Both the position numbers and the translations under genes were made by a program. Of a stretch of 64,000 nucleotides of DNA, positions 1-11,264 are shown piece after piece. Source of the DNA: Diphasiastrum complanatum (taxonomy: Eukaryota > Streptophyta > Lycopodiopsida > Lycopodiales > Lycopodiaceae); assembly GCA_029204225.1 (NCBI GenBank), contig CM055100.1, forward strand, positions 48,272,348 to 48,336,347, in the 5' to 3' direction. The notes beneath the pieces were generated by a model, which searched no databases, was not told the DNA's origin, and worked only from the letters and a program-made list of their open reading frames with translations. Position 1 is the first letter of the stretch. Each line of letters opens with the position of its first letter.

Positions 1-170
1 ACTCTAATATTTTGTAAACTTGATTAGAGAAGCCTCCAATATTTGAATCTTAAAGTTTTGATGCTTTCAGTTTCATGAGTTGGGACCTTCAATTTTCAAG
101 AGTCCCATGAGAAAATTCTATTCTAGCTTCTAAGTATGTGAAAAGGCGGGATGCTTAAGATGCTTTTAAG

Positions 171-331
171 GTCCACCAATTTGTTTCCTACGGCCCATGG
201 GCATTTTCCAATGATCAAGGCTTCGATTTTGAAGAGTAAACTCTACCCTCACAATGTTTATAATGTCCACCAATTTGTTTTCCTATGGCCCATGGGCATT
301 GTCCAAAGATCAAGGCTTCAATTTTGAAGGG
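171..331. repeat. Two-copy tandem repeat, unit about 94 bp
   Basis: The block beginning GTCCACCAATTTGTTT recurs at 171 and 265. Both copies continue through the same GGCCCATGGGCATT and GATCAAGGCTTC motifs with a few substitutions and small indels. It is a simple diverged local duplication with no coding content. Confidence 0.8.
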
Positions 332-700
332 TGACATCTACGCTTCCAATCAAAGGCTTCTTTCTATCATGAGCATCTATTTTTCTGTACAGGCAGTTGC
401 TTTGTGCTTGCATCACTTTGCTACTTTGGGGATGGGTATTGTTAGTGGTAGGTCTTGTTGATTTTGTTAGATAGCCATGTGGATTTGGCATAATCCTAGC
501 TCCAATATCATTAGAAAAAATTGAGCTTGAAAAGGACCTTATGAGGATTTCCACATAGGATGGCAAATTATGGCAATACAAAATACAAAAATAAAATCTT
601 TTTTAGCTCATAGTTCTACTTGCACCATATTCAATAGTTAAACATTCTATGTATAATATAGTCTATGGTTGCAAAAAAAAAAAAAATAGTGTGACTTTCT
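332..700. other. Intergenic, nothing recognised
   Basis: AT-rich sequence with a short poly-A run near 675. The one open frame here, on the minus strand, has no recognisable motif. Confidence 0.5.
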
Positions 701-1290
701 AACCATAGCTCCATATAGTGTCATTAGAAAGTGCTCAATGAGAGCTTTCCAATGACACCCTACATGACATAGTTCTGAGCTATGGTTAAAAAGTTATGAG
801 GAGTCAAAAAATTTTTTTGTCACCTTTGATATCGCTTTCGAGCACGACTGACATGTTAAAAAGGTTTTACAGGTCAACCATGCTCAAAAGCGATATCAGA
901 GGTGGCAATTTTTTTATTGCTCATAAATCTTCAACCATAGCTCAGATTGAGATGATTATTGCGTCATTAAAAAGCCCTCGACGAGAGCTTTCCAATGGCA
1001 CCATACATGACATAGTTTTGAACTACGGTTAAAAAGTTATGGGTAGTCAAAATCTCAACTCTAACATCGGTTTTGAGTGCGGTAGACTAGTCAAACTTGG
1101 TCAAACTTGTCAACTATGCTTGAAACCGATATCAAAGTTGACCAAAGTTTTGATTGCCTAAAACTTTGGCTAACAATATATTTTTTTAACCATAACTCAG
1201 AACTAGGTCATGTATGGTGTTTTTGGAAAGCTCTCATTGAGGGCTTTCTAATGGTGCTATAATCGTATCAATTGGAGCTATGATTAAAAA
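701..1290. repeat. Cluster of three hairpin-like repeat modules
   Basis: Three related modules of about 100 bp lie at 701-792, 932-1035 and 1188-1290; the third is inverted relative to the first two. The modules tend to begin with AACCATAGCTC or a variant and end with a form of GAGCTATGGTT, so each resembles a small fold-back unit. The spacers are imperfect palindromes too: GATATCGCTTTCGAGC near 828 faces GCTCAAAAGCGATATC near 880, and CGGTTTTGAGTGC near 1066 faces GCTTGAAACCG near 1118. This could be a nested MITE-like or satellite-derived array. No transposase is attached. Confidence 0.65.
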
Positions 1291-1809
1291 TTTACAGTTT
1301 TTATTTTGTTGAAAAAATAGCTTATTTGCAGGCTACCCGTGACGCAAAATTACAAGTTTTTTTAAAAGACAAAAAAAAAAACCAAAATGAAAAAGCTATG
1401 TTACGTAGATTTCAAATTTGAGTGTTTTGATTGGGCCATGTGGAAGAAATTTTTGAAAAAATAAATAAGAAGCATCTTTGTAGAAGGGCTCAAGTGTTCT
1501 CTAATGTTAAGTTGATCAAATGCTTTTAGAAGGAGCTCATATTGCATATTAAATTATGAGTGCTGAAAAACAACTCTAGTGTTAAAGACAATTGCGTAGA
1601 AGCAGGCCAAGAGCTACCCTAATCATGTGGAGTGCATGTACAACCAAAGGGTAATTGTCAACCAACAGAGAGGAGCAAGGATAAGGTAGGTAAGAGCATA
1701 AGGAAAAAAGCATTATGAGAGACAAAGAAGGACGAGCTTTCTAAAAAGTGTGAGAAGTATTATTTTTTTTGGCATGGGTGTAGATTAGAGATGACCTAAG
1801 TTTTGAGAA
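1291..1809. other. Intergenic, nothing recognised
   Basis: AT-rich stretch with poly-A runs near 1370. I see no coding frame or structured repeat that I can support. Confidence 0.5.
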
Positions 1810-3017
1810 CTAGCCATGGTTTTTTGAAGTATTTATGCTAAAGAGTTGAAGTTATGGAGGAGTCAACACCGACAAACTCCACATTCTCAATGGATATACA
1901 GATGCAAGCTGGACATGAGATGTAGACACTCATAAATCCACATCTAGATTTACATTCTTCTTCAACAACAGTCACTATCTCTTGGAATAGTTGTAAGCAA
2001 ACCTCTATAGCTCTTTCGTCTACACATTTAGAGTATATCACTGCTTCTCAAGCTACTAATGAAGCAGTATGATTGAGAAATCTGCTATCGGACATTTGTC
2101 TAAAACAACATGTTCCGACAATTGTCTTATGTGATAATCAAAGTGCCATTGCTTTATCAACCAACCTAGATTTCACTCTACGAGTAAGCACATTGAAATT
2201 AAATATCACTATGTCAGAAGCATGATTCTCAACAAGGAGATAAGCTTAAAGTACTATTGAATGTGTTGAAGTACAGTACTTTGAACCATAAATGAGCCTA
2301 CAAAAGACTCCAAGATTGATATGATTGATTGATTTATCTATCTATTGCAAAACTAGACTCCAATTTCTTGATCTAGATTGACAATTTAGATTCATACAAT
2401 CAAGAGCAATCAAAAGATGGTACGACCTGCTAATAGAGAATGACGCTTACAAAGTTTAGATTCCATTCCAATCACAAAATCACAAGACAAATGTGTAGAT
2501 TGCTAGAAATTATCAATTGACTCCAATATCTCTCTTGATCTCTCAATAGAATGAATCATTTGCAAGTACATTGAGATGGTATTCTTGGCTGGTTGAGCAG
2601 GTCCAGCACGTTTTCAGGTTGCACATCATCATCAAGTACACCTACTCAATCATATGGACCTAACCATAGGTCTACCAACCATGGTGGTTAGATTGACTCA
2701 CTAACTACCTTGATTGTGGAGTTTGTTCCTAAATTTTGGAAAACTTGACCGAATTGACTAACTAACACCTATGATTAGGATAACCTATCTAGACCTATTT
2801 TTCACACGTGTGAACATCTTCCACATGTGTGGGACCCACATATGTACAATTTTACAAGGTTTAATCAAGCTATAATTTGTCAATTTTGACAATTTTCATA
2901 GAATGCAGTACATGACTGTAGATATATTTACCAAGGCACTAAGTAATGATGCACACAATAGATTTTGTGCATCGCTTAGTTTGAAGATCACGCATTCATG
3001 GATCCAAATTAAGAGGG
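1810..3017 (+). pseudogene. Copia polyprotein 3' end (RT tail/RNase H), decayed and interrupted
   Basis: Read on the plus strand through stops, the sequence gives the Copia RNase H path: a YTDASW block near 1895, DTHKSTS near 1923, an ALSSTHLEYI block near 2010, CDNQSAIALS near 2130 and SKHIEIKYHYV near 2188. After an insertion it resumes with MTVDIFTKALS near 2915 and the usual Copia C-terminus, followed by a purine-rich tract (AAGAGGGGG). There are several in-frame stops (after YTDASWT, and at the position of a conserved Trp near 2070), so it is dead. The polypurine tract and an LTR beginning TGTTGG follow directly, as expected at the 3' end of a Copia element. Confidence 0.85.
2264..2900. 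mobile_element. About 637-bp insertion inside the Copia RNase H relic
   Basis: The Copia reading breaks at 2263 and resumes at 2901. GAATG stands immediately before (2259-2263) and immediately after (2901-2905) the intruding segment, consistent with a 5-bp target-site duplication. The segment begins TGTTGAAG, as many LTRs do, but ends TTTTCATA rather than a clean CA. It carries CACACGTGTGAA-type motifs resembling those near 15350. A solo LTR of another family is the likeliest explanation; a SINE-like insertion is possible. Confidence 0.6.
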
Positions 3018-3019
3018 GG

Positions 3020-4056
3020 TGTTGGATTTATCCCTTCTCTCCCTAAATCCAATAGTTAATCTAAATTCATCTTGCTAGATATTAAGTCACATTGTCGCAC
3101 AATATGCACACGGGAATTGCAAACAGGTATCTACACGACAATCAAACTAGCAAAAGAGTATCAAGTGTCGACTATTGACTATCGAAAGATGCCCGGATGT
3201 TCGATTTGAACAACTATCCAATCGAGCATTTAAATCTTTGTCAACCTGAACTCCAACTAATTTGACGCCAACTCAAATCTACAATTGTTGATTGTCTAAT
3301 TAGTGTAATACCACTCTTAATAAAGCTAGTTAGTTGCTTAAATTAGTTTCCAGCACTGTGCAATTGATTTGACAATGACAACAGCCATGATCACTGCTTG
3401 TCCAAATAGTGACAACAGCCACAATTGCTACTTACCTTGATAGTGAGCCACAATCGCCGCCAAGATCCATTATATCAAACAACATAGCTCAACATGTTTG
3501 TGTGTGTGTACAACTTAGCATCGACCTAAGCACTGTGACTTGAATTAAAGCATCTAAATAAAGATCTAGTGATACATAGATCAATTGGTCAAAGAAAAAG
3601 AGTGTATGTGAGCTATCAAATGATCTTTGAATTACCAAGTTAGCACAGAGTCAGTAAGTATAGATAGTTTCGAGTACGCGGTATCACCGTTAATTGTTTT
3701 GTGCTCACCATTTCAGCTAGCTTGTACTTGTTACTTTTTGAATCAATCCATTGTCTTATTGCGTTCAAAATTATGCCAGTGTGAATGCATGCTTTTCTAA
3801 CTAACTATTCTATGTATTTCTACCAATTAACTCTCGTATAGAATTGTCTAAACGATCTAACACTTCTACAAGCAATAGTCTAACGACTTTGTGTTTGTCC
3901 ACGTAATTAATTTTATTGATTCTGACAACTTTGTTAGAATCAAGTAGGGTTAACCGTCATTCGACTCATCATTCTAATTTGAATTTAATAGGTGTATTTC
4001 ATGCACCAAGGGTAAAGGCTCATTCCGCACAGCCTAACAATCACTATCAAATCATC
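3020..4056 (+). mobile_element. 3' LTR of the Copia relic (right edge approximate)
   Basis: It begins TGTTGGATTTATC right after the polypurine tract of the Copia tail. The first bases match the start of the LTR at 63341, so both belong to one related family. It contains a GTTGTGTGTGTACAACT-like stretch near 3500 but no ORF. The 3' boundary is estimated only from where LTR-like sequence gives way to other AT-rich DNA. Confidence 0.5.
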
Positions 4057-4544
4057 ACTGCATCTTTCATGTCATAATTTTTTTCTTCTCCCAACACAAA
4101 GTGCATTTGTGGTTGTCTAATAGAACATTTTTGTATGACCATTTATAAACTAGCAACTCAATTCTGAGATACATATATATCTTTATGCTAATTGTATGCT
4201 TTTAGATAGATACATTTGCAATATTAACCAAAAAAAAAAATCAGCATCTACACACAAAATGAGATGCAAACACCAATAGAACTTGATCAAACTTGAATGA
4301 AATGAAAAAGTATTGTTGCTATCCATACAAAACCACCAAGCTACTGTATTTCACATGTGTGGATCCAAAAATAACAAATATAGATCATTCTACACATATA
4401 ATTGCAAGCAATCACCAAGATAGTGCACCAATGGATAGTAGAACCCAAGAGAACCATGTATAAGCATGAAATGAGATAGAGAAGAGAGAAGATGGCTCTC
4501 TCCACGAGTTACATCCTTTTATAATAGATCCAAACCCTATTTGG

Positions 4545-4805
4545 CCACTTGGTTTTCCCACCAAAATGCTAACCCTACTAATTTTGGGTCTAGATTCAAT
4601 GTACCCAACTATTCAAATTGAATCTACTCAAACTCGCATTCTAACTTTCTCACACTTTCAAAAAGTGTTTATTCAAATGAAATTTACACTAATGAACTTT
4701 GAAAAGTCAACCTCCAAGTCTAAAACAAGTTTTGCCCTCAATATGCCAAATATGGAAATATTGCAAAATGTGATGAAACTAGTTGAATCTTTCACATCTC
4801 TCACC
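4545..4805. repeat. Diverged copy of the LTR segment at 7500-7765
   Basis: The motifs TTCAATGTA, CTACTCAAATTGAATC, AAAAGTGTTTATTCAAAT, ACTTTGAAAAGTCAA and TTGCCCTCAAT occur in the same order and orientation here and at 7500-7765. The second copy lies inside a well-bounded minus-strand LTR (6967-7806), so this is likely part of another, truncated LTR of that family. The long plus-strand open frame across it is then fortuitous. Confidence 0.7.
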
Positions 4806-4861
4806 CATGACCGAGGAGAGCAGAAGAAACTGAGAGCCGAGCATGAGAGCTGAGAAATTAC

Positions 4862-5330
4862 TAGCTAGGATGACAGTGAACTATGTATGTGAGCCTACAT
4901 GGTATCCCATAGAAGGAACGACCATGTAGGAGCTAGTAATATTTCCTAGGCATTGTAAATAAGTGTAGACCCCATTAAATAATTTAGAGTGAGCCACCTT
5001 TTGATGGTGACCTCTAGTGGAAGGGAAATTTCCACATGTAATTTCTAATTTGGTGAAATTGCCACTTGGGCTCCACATGGGCAGCCCTCTTGCTTATTTA
5101 ACGGCCCCCCTCTCTTGTGAGGGAGCTTTGAATGTATTGTCAAGTTTTCTTGAGTGAATAAAGAAGATCTCAATCGCAGCACACCGCATTCCACCGCAAT
5201 CGATCACAAATAACAACACCCCAACTGCATTCGCCCTTCAATCGCCAGCAAGTCGCATTCCAATCACAACCCACCGTGGAACCGTAGCAACCGCATTTCG
5301 AACAACAACTCCAATGATTTAAGTTACCAA
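4862..5330 (+). mobile_element. Candidate 5' LTR/leader of a Ty3/gypsy element
   Basis: This stretch lies directly upstream of a Ty3/gypsy gag fragment. It contains a possible core promoter (CTTATTTAACGG near 5094) and a polyadenylation-like GAATAAAG near 5156. These are the two signals expected in the U3/R part of a plant LTR. I could not find a primer-binding site or define TG..CA ends, so the boundaries are tentative. Confidence 0.4.
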
Positions 5331-5596
5331 AGAGTCCACAAGGCCTATTTTCACAATCCTAAGGTACTCTAGCGTGTTATGGATCGTCCTTACGATCCGA
5401 ATTCCACATAGGACTCTCCACCAGAGATGGTCTCACCATCTACCGAACATGCTCGATTTAATCGATATTCCAGAAAATCCCAAGTCCAAGAGCCATCCAC
5501 CAGCCCATTCGACAAATGGAAACTCATGCGTTTTGAAGCTCCATATGATTGACCACATTTTCATGCTGCCAAATCTTCACATGCATGAGCTCACTT

Positions 5597-6140
5597 AAAC
5601 GGAGCTTTTGCAAATAATGTTTCGCGTACTGAAAAACGTACTCCAAAGCTAGATTTACCTAAGTACGATGGTAACACTGATTCTCAAAGATTTCTTCAAG
5701 TATTTGAGAATGCATGTGATGTCTATGGCGAGACATCACCAGACGCCATGGTACGGCTCTTCTCGATGACCATGATCGATCGAGCACGAGAATGGTTTTT
5801 TAACCTTGATCGTGAAGATAAACGAGATTGGTCACTCTTGAAGGAGGCATTTATCAAATGCTTCAAGCCATTTCGCTTGATCGAAAGTCTTTTTGTCAAG
5901 CTAAGTAACATCAAAATGACAAAAGATGAGAAAGTACGTGACTACATTGAACGATTTAAAAGACTAAAAAGTCAGGTACAAGAGCAACCCACTGAGTCTA
6001 TGCTCATAATTTGGTTCCTCATTGGACTCCCCCGATGGATATGACGTGAACTTCGCTCCAATGATGAATATACATCATTGAAACAAGCCATGTCTGATGC
6101 CATTTAGGAGGAAGACGAGGGCTCAAATGTCAATGAGCCA
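5597..6140 (+). pseudogene. Ty3/gypsy gag fragment
   Basis: The frame reads a typical plant Ty3/gypsy capsid (Retrotrans_gag) domain: PKLDLPKYDGNTD near 5653, then MIDRAREWF near 5774, an LLKEAFIKCF block near 5835, and DEKVRDYIERFKRLKSQV near 5928. Gag assembles the cytoplasmic virus-like particle in which the element copies itself. The domain is open from the KYDGN motif to a TGA at 6042, then continues in frame as diverged sequence with another stop. No zinc knuckle, protease or RT follows. Only the 5' part of the element survives, and it is cut off before a minus-strand LTR. Confidence 0.85.
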
Positions 6141-6950
6141 TGTGAACAGAGAGCACATCATGTTGTCCAAGAAGCTTGACCAAACGAGGAAACACGAGAA
6201 CCATTGTGGAAAATGTTGGAGAGAGGGAGAGTAGCAAGAGTTGAGAAAGATGTCGTATATAAAAAAAATTTAGCTCAGAGGGGTAAGACAAACACGAACG
6301 AGAAATGAAACACGAACAAGAAACGAACTCGAACAAAAATTGTTCGTGCGCAGTGGAACGAGCTATGCGACTCTCTCCGAAAGCATGACTACGCCTATCA
6401 GAACGAACATAATAGGTTTTAGTTGTGGATTAGATTTCATTTCTTGTTTGTGGATTAATTTAGGAATCAACATTCAAGTAAACTCAATAGGCTGGATTTG
6501 TGGTGTAGATCCTGCATATTTTCTTATATTCCAATTCTTGATTTTTCTTGGACACTCCAAGCATCAAGAAATGGGTCTTTCTTGATTCTTGGGCTGCTAG
6601 AGTGCTATTAGGAATCTAGTTTTCTTGTTTCTTGTTTCTTGCTCAGTACTTTAATCTTGTCATTGTTTTGTTTCCTGATTTTATTAGATAGATTGTAGAA
6701 TTGCTTCCTGATTTAGAACGCTAATCCATACTGATCTAGGACTGGTTGCATGGCTTGTTTATGCATGTAGTTGAGTAACGTACCCGTTTCTCCCCACGGA
6801 CAGGCTAGGAATACACATTGTTATATGAGAAACACTTCTGCTTGGAAACCGTTCTAATAAAAAGACCAAACCGTAAAGAACCGTAACCTATAGAAGTAAC
6901 AAAAAGAAGAACAATTTTAACCTTCTCCATGTTCTCCAATCTTCGTAAGC
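6141..6950. other. Intergenic or decayed retroelement internal sequence
   Basis: No protein motif was recognised. Because a primer-binding site and LTR follow on the minus strand (6954-7806), this stretch is formally the leader side of that element. TTGTTTGTGGATTAAT near 6443 resembles a motif inside the large inverted repeat near 24665; the match is short. Confidence 0.4.
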
Positions 6951-6953
6951 CTT

Positions 6954-6966
6954 GCTCTGATACCAA
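6954..6966 (-). other. Primer-binding site (tRNA-iMet type)
   Basis: On the minus strand it reads TTGGTATCAGAGC, complementary to the 3' end of plant initiator tRNA-Met. It directly abuts the CA end of the LTR at 6967. Confidence 0.85.
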
Positions 6967-7806
6967 TGTAAGGGAAGCTCCCTAAGATCCTGCTTACAAG
7001 ACAAAACACAATGGAAAACACATTATGGAACAACCACCCAACCAAGTAGAAGCAACCCATCAACTCTAGAAGCTTCATCCCCAAGCCAAGAAATAATAAG
7101 CATGAAGGTAGATGAAACCCTGACAATGAATCAATGAACACCACGAGGAGTAGGGCGAGTTTGGCCTCAATATATAGAGCCAAAAGCAACCTGGGCACAT
7201 AGCCATGCATAGCTCTAAGTTCTCTATACATAGATTCACCTAGAATAGAGTCCTAAGCATGGACCAACTATTCATAGAATTGCTATTGATAACTCTACAC
7301 ATGCATACACTGTCTCATACCTTGTCTAAACTCCATTTAGTGTGTCCTGGGCCTCACAAGGATATTAGTTACTTTCGGGTCACATCCAGTATGATGTGGC
7401 ATAACTAACAGCTTGATTTACTGGAGTATCGTGTATCCAAGACTAGGAGTATACTGAATCCTACTTACTGGCCATGGACATAACACAAACCTAAATTCAA
7501 ACTTTGGTTTTCCTCCATAATGAAATCTCTACTATTTTTGTGACTAGCTTCAATGTATCTACTACTCAAATTGAATCTCTCCAAAACTCGTGTTCTATAG
7601 TTTTCCACACTTTTCAAAAGTGTTTATTCAAATACTTTTAGACTAATATAACTTTGAAAAGTCAAACTCTAAGTCTAGTATGAAAATTGCCCTCAATTGC
7701 CATATATACAAATATGACCAAAATAGCAAATCTAGTTGAAAATTTTCACATCTTGTAGTCACCACTTAGGCTTTTCCATTGCTCTAAAAATCGGCCAAAT
7801 CCAACA
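6967..7806 (-). mobile_element. LTR, minus strand, 840 bp, complete ends
   Basis: On the minus strand it starts TGTTGGATTTGG and ends CTTACA, giving the canonical TG..CA borders, and a primer-binding site follows with no gap. A TATA-like CTCTATATATTGAGG lies near 7172 on the minus strand. This is therefore the 5' LTR of a Copia-type element whose coding part is not found downstream (below 6954). A diverged copy of part of its U3 is at 4545-4805. Confidence 0.75.
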
Positions 7807-8132
7807 AGTAATGTGTGAAATCGGAATTGATCAAGAATATAAGCCTATTGAAAGTTCTAATCAACAAATCCAATCTACTTATGGAAGAAACTTGATTTTG
7901 GTGTAGAATCCAATCTAGCATGCGCTAGCATTGATATCTTCTCCAAAATATTGATAGATGTGATTGCTTCCTTCATAACCTGAAACACAAGCTCTAATTT
8001 AGATTTTGATTATCATCAAATGATCAAGTTTTACAAATCATATCAGAAGATAAGATTTAATCTAGATCCAATCGTTGGAAAATCTAGATACAATGTCATT
8101 TGCTTATTTATATTTTACCAATTTTCATTTCT
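7807..8132. other. Junction sequence between LTR and truncated Copia element
   Basis: AT-rich, no coding motif. It replaces what should be the end of RNase H, the polypurine tract and the 3' LTR of the neighbouring Copia element, so a deletion or rearrangement breakpoint lies near 8133. Confidence 0.5.
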
Positions 8133-10115
8133 CGCATGGAACACTGGATTCTTTGCTAACTGAATGCCACTCTGACTGTCGCTATGTAAAGTTGTGGGAT
8201 TTTTCTGCTTCATGCCAATCTCTTCCAAGATTTGTCTCAACCATATAGCTTCTTGTGCAGCACTACACATTGCCTTATACTCTGCTTCTGTGGTGGAAAG
8301 AGCAATTGTACTTTGCTTCTTACTAGATTAGGAAAAGCAATTACCACAAAACTGGAGAATATATCCTGTGGTGGATCTACGATCATCATAGTCACCTCCC
8401 CAGTCCGCATCCACATAGCCACACAACTCAGGTAAACCATCATGCTTCCTGTAAATCAAGCCATACTCCGAAGTGCCTTTCACATAATGCAAAATGCGTT
8501 TAGCTGCTTTCCAATGCGTTTCCGTAGGTGCTGCCATAAACTGACTTACAATGCCAACAACATAGCATATATCTGGTCTAGTTGTGATAAGGTAAATCAA
8601 GCTCCCTACTAACTGTCTATATAGCGTAGCATCAAATGATTGTGATTCATCAAGCTTAGAAAGCTTTTTACCTGGTTCAATAGGAGTGTTTACTGGTTTG
8701 CAATCCTGCAACCTAAACCTGTGCAGCAACTCTTTGACATACTTCACATGTGTTAAACCCACTTCATGTCCTTTTTGCCACACTTCTACTCCAAGGCAGT
8801 AATGCACCAGGTTGAGATCCTTCATCTCAAATTGTTCCATGAGGTCTTTCTTGATCATGTCTATCATCTCTTGATTATTTCCCGTAATAATCAAGTCATC
8901 AACATAAAGAGCAATCAAAGCAACCATACCATCAAAGCATAAGACATATAGATTTGGATCAGAATGTGTTCTCACCATCCCCTTTGAATGAAAGTAGGCA
9001 TCAATCCTGCTATACCACGCACGTGGTGCTTGTTTAAGACCATAAAGCGCTTTCTTCAAGCGACATACTTTATTTTCTTGTCCTTTCGTTACAAAGCCTT
9101 TAGGTTGATCCATGAACACTTCTTCTTCTAACTCACCATTTAGAAAAGCACATTTCACATCCATCTGATGCAAAGGCCAACCAAAATGTGAAGCTAAAGC
9201 AATAAGTAGACATAGAGTATTCCACTTACACACCGACACAAAGGTCTCCTCATAGTCAATGCCTTTATTTTGTGCGTACCCTTTGATCACCAATCTTGCT
9301 TTGTGCTTTGCTATGCTTCCATCTGCATGGTACTTAATTCTATATAGCCATTTACAACCAATGGGTTTCTTGCCAACTGGTGGTTCTACTAAGTCCCATG
9401 TGCTATGCTTAGCAATTGACTCCATCTCCTCTCCCATGGCTTTGATCCAAATGTCATCATCCTTCGCTTCACCATAGGTCGGAGGTTCTTTGCTTTGAAT
9501 TATGCTGGATAACATAGCATAATTTGCTTCAAACCTTTCAGGTAGTATCTTCTCTCTTGTTGATCTCCGTAGCTCTCCCTGGTTAGATGATCCTGGAAAG
9601 TCATCTATATCGCGGCTCTCCATCAGTCTCTCAAACCACTTAGGGAGCTTTCTGTCAGGTGATCGGCTTCTTGGTGAAAATGTATCCCACGGTACATCCT
9701 TCTCCTTGCGTTTGTCACCTGCAATTTCAATCCTTCTTGCACCAAAAGGTTTGTCCCTACCTCTCCAACCTGTTTCTTGAGGTTGAGTAGTAGTATCTTG
9801 AGATGTATCCTCATGTTCATCACTCGGAAGGTCAATGAATGGATCATCATCAGGTGGTATCCTCACTATGCCATTTTTCCTACTAGATGTGTCTATCTTC
9901 TTAGCATCTTCGTCTTCATACATGTTGGATTCATCAAAGATAACATCTCGGCTTATATGGACTTTGTTTTTGACTGGATCAAAACATCTATAGCCCTTCA
10001 CGCGATCATCATATCCTAGGAATATGCACTTGATAGCTTTTACATCAAGTTTACGTCTTTCTTCCTTAGGAATATGTACAAAGGCCTTACATCCAAAGAT
10101 TCGCAAGTGGTTCAC
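8133..10115 (-). pseudogene. Copia reverse transcriptase and RNase H
   Basis: The open frame of 595 codons covers the end of integrase (IFGCKAFVHIPKEERRK), a linker, and the RVT_2 domain: a WLYRIKYHADGS block, ETFVSVCKWNT where ETFxPVxR is usual, QMDVKCAFLNG carrying a catalytic Asp, KKALYGLKQAPRAWY, and YVDDLIITG with the catalytic Asp pair. RNase H begins with VDADWGGD. At about 8326 a TAA replaces a Trp codon that is usually present (GNCFS-stop-SSKKQS). The frame then continues through STTEAEYKAM and SDSQSGIQLAKNP to HAR near 8140 and ends abruptly. The RT core looks intact; the stop and truncation remove a working RNase H. Confidence 0.95.
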
Positions 10116-10190
10116 CTTTGGCTTCTTCTTTGTGAATGCTTCCTCAGGTGTAATTTTTGGTATGGCAATGGTAGGACTTCTATTTTGAAG

Positions 10191-10580
10191 TTAGACTGCC
10201 GTGCTACATGCTTCTGACCAAAAATCTTTTGGTAATTTCATCTTAGCTAGCATAGATCCGGCACTTTCCACAATCATATGATTTTTGCGCTCAGCTACAC
10301 CATTGAGAGCAGGAGTATGAGCTTGCATAAATTGTCTTTTAATCCCACATTGATCACAAAGATCATTGAAGTCATTAGACTTATACTCACCTCCACTATC
10401 TGATCTTAGGACTTTGATCTTCCTATCTGTCTGATTTTTGACCAATGCTTTGAAGCTCTTGAAATTGTCAAATGCATCCGATTTCTTCTTCAAGAAGTAG
10501 ATCCACGTCTTACGTGACATATCATCAATAAAGGTCATGAAATAGAAGGCTTTACCTAAGGACATGGTCCTCATAGGCAA
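10191..10580 (-). pseudogene. Copia integrase core
   Basis: The frame carries the DD35E catalytic set: FIDD at residues 17-20, LRSDSGGEY with Asp 61, and NGVAERKN with Glu 97, which gives exactly 35 residues between Asp 61 and Glu 97. Integrase would insert the cDNA into the host chromosome. A stop follows CSTAV, and the integrase C-terminus continues after it in the same frame toward the RT open frame. The N-terminal zinc-binding part is in another frame upstream (toward 10610), so a frameshift near 10570 separates the two. The catalytic residues are intact, but the polyprotein cannot be made in one piece. Confidence 0.93.
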
Positions 10581-11211
10581 ATGTAATTAAATCTAGGATG
10601 TTCTTTACTCTTGCAACACCACCTTTATTGAACATCTCTCGATGCTGGTTCCTATATACACATGATTTGCACATCAATTTCAAGTGATCTTCTATTGTAG
10701 GCAGTCCTGTTACCATCTCCAATTTTCTCATCAAACTGAGGCTTCCCAAGTTCAAGTGACCAAGCCTCTTGTGCCACAACTCGGTTTGCGAAGGAACGGA
10801 TGACACAAGTCCATGTTGCCCCTTGATTGTGGCATTCAACCTGTACAATTTTGTATTGGGCTCTCTTACTCCATTCGCAATAACTTTGAACTTTTGGTTC
10901 GCATCCTTCACAAAGCAACGATGGGCGAATTCTACTTTCAACTTTTGATCAGTAATTACTCCAACAGAAAGTAGATTTTTTCTCAAACCTGGTACGTAAA
11001 GTACCTCCCTGTTAATCCTGCTTTTGCCGTCAGGCAGTTGGATTGAAACTGTGCCTATCCCCTTGATCATGCACACCTCACCATTTGCTTGTGAAACAGA
11101 TGTTCCATTATCCAATGCCTTCAAACTACTGAACCAGTTCTTGTTACCTGTCATGTGTCTTGTGGCTCCTGACTCAATATACCATGCCTGATCATCTTGA
11201 TTAGATGACAA
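10552..11211 (-). pseudogene. Copia protease and integrase zinc-binding (pre-integrase) domain
   Basis: The frame begins with the protease active-site region WYIESGATRHMTG, where family members normally have D-S-G-A/T; here the Asp is Glu (codon about 11173-11175). It continues through the flap and hydrophobic Gly region (VLYVPGLRKNLLSVG) and then the HHCC-type pre-integrase domain: LWHKRLGHLN, with Cys residues in MCKSCVYRNQHR. The aspartic protease would cleave the polyprotein; an Asp-to-Glu change normally abolishes such activity. The end of this frame runs out of register near 10570. Confidence 0.92.
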
Positions 11212-11264
11212 TGCAGATATGAAGATGCTAGAGTCTTTAGTTTCATCCTCATCGACAAGGTTAC

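Noticed and set aside
4566-4853. 95-codon plus-strand ORF
   Set aside because: It lies across a diverged copy of an LTR segment (7500-7765) in which the frame is not conserved.
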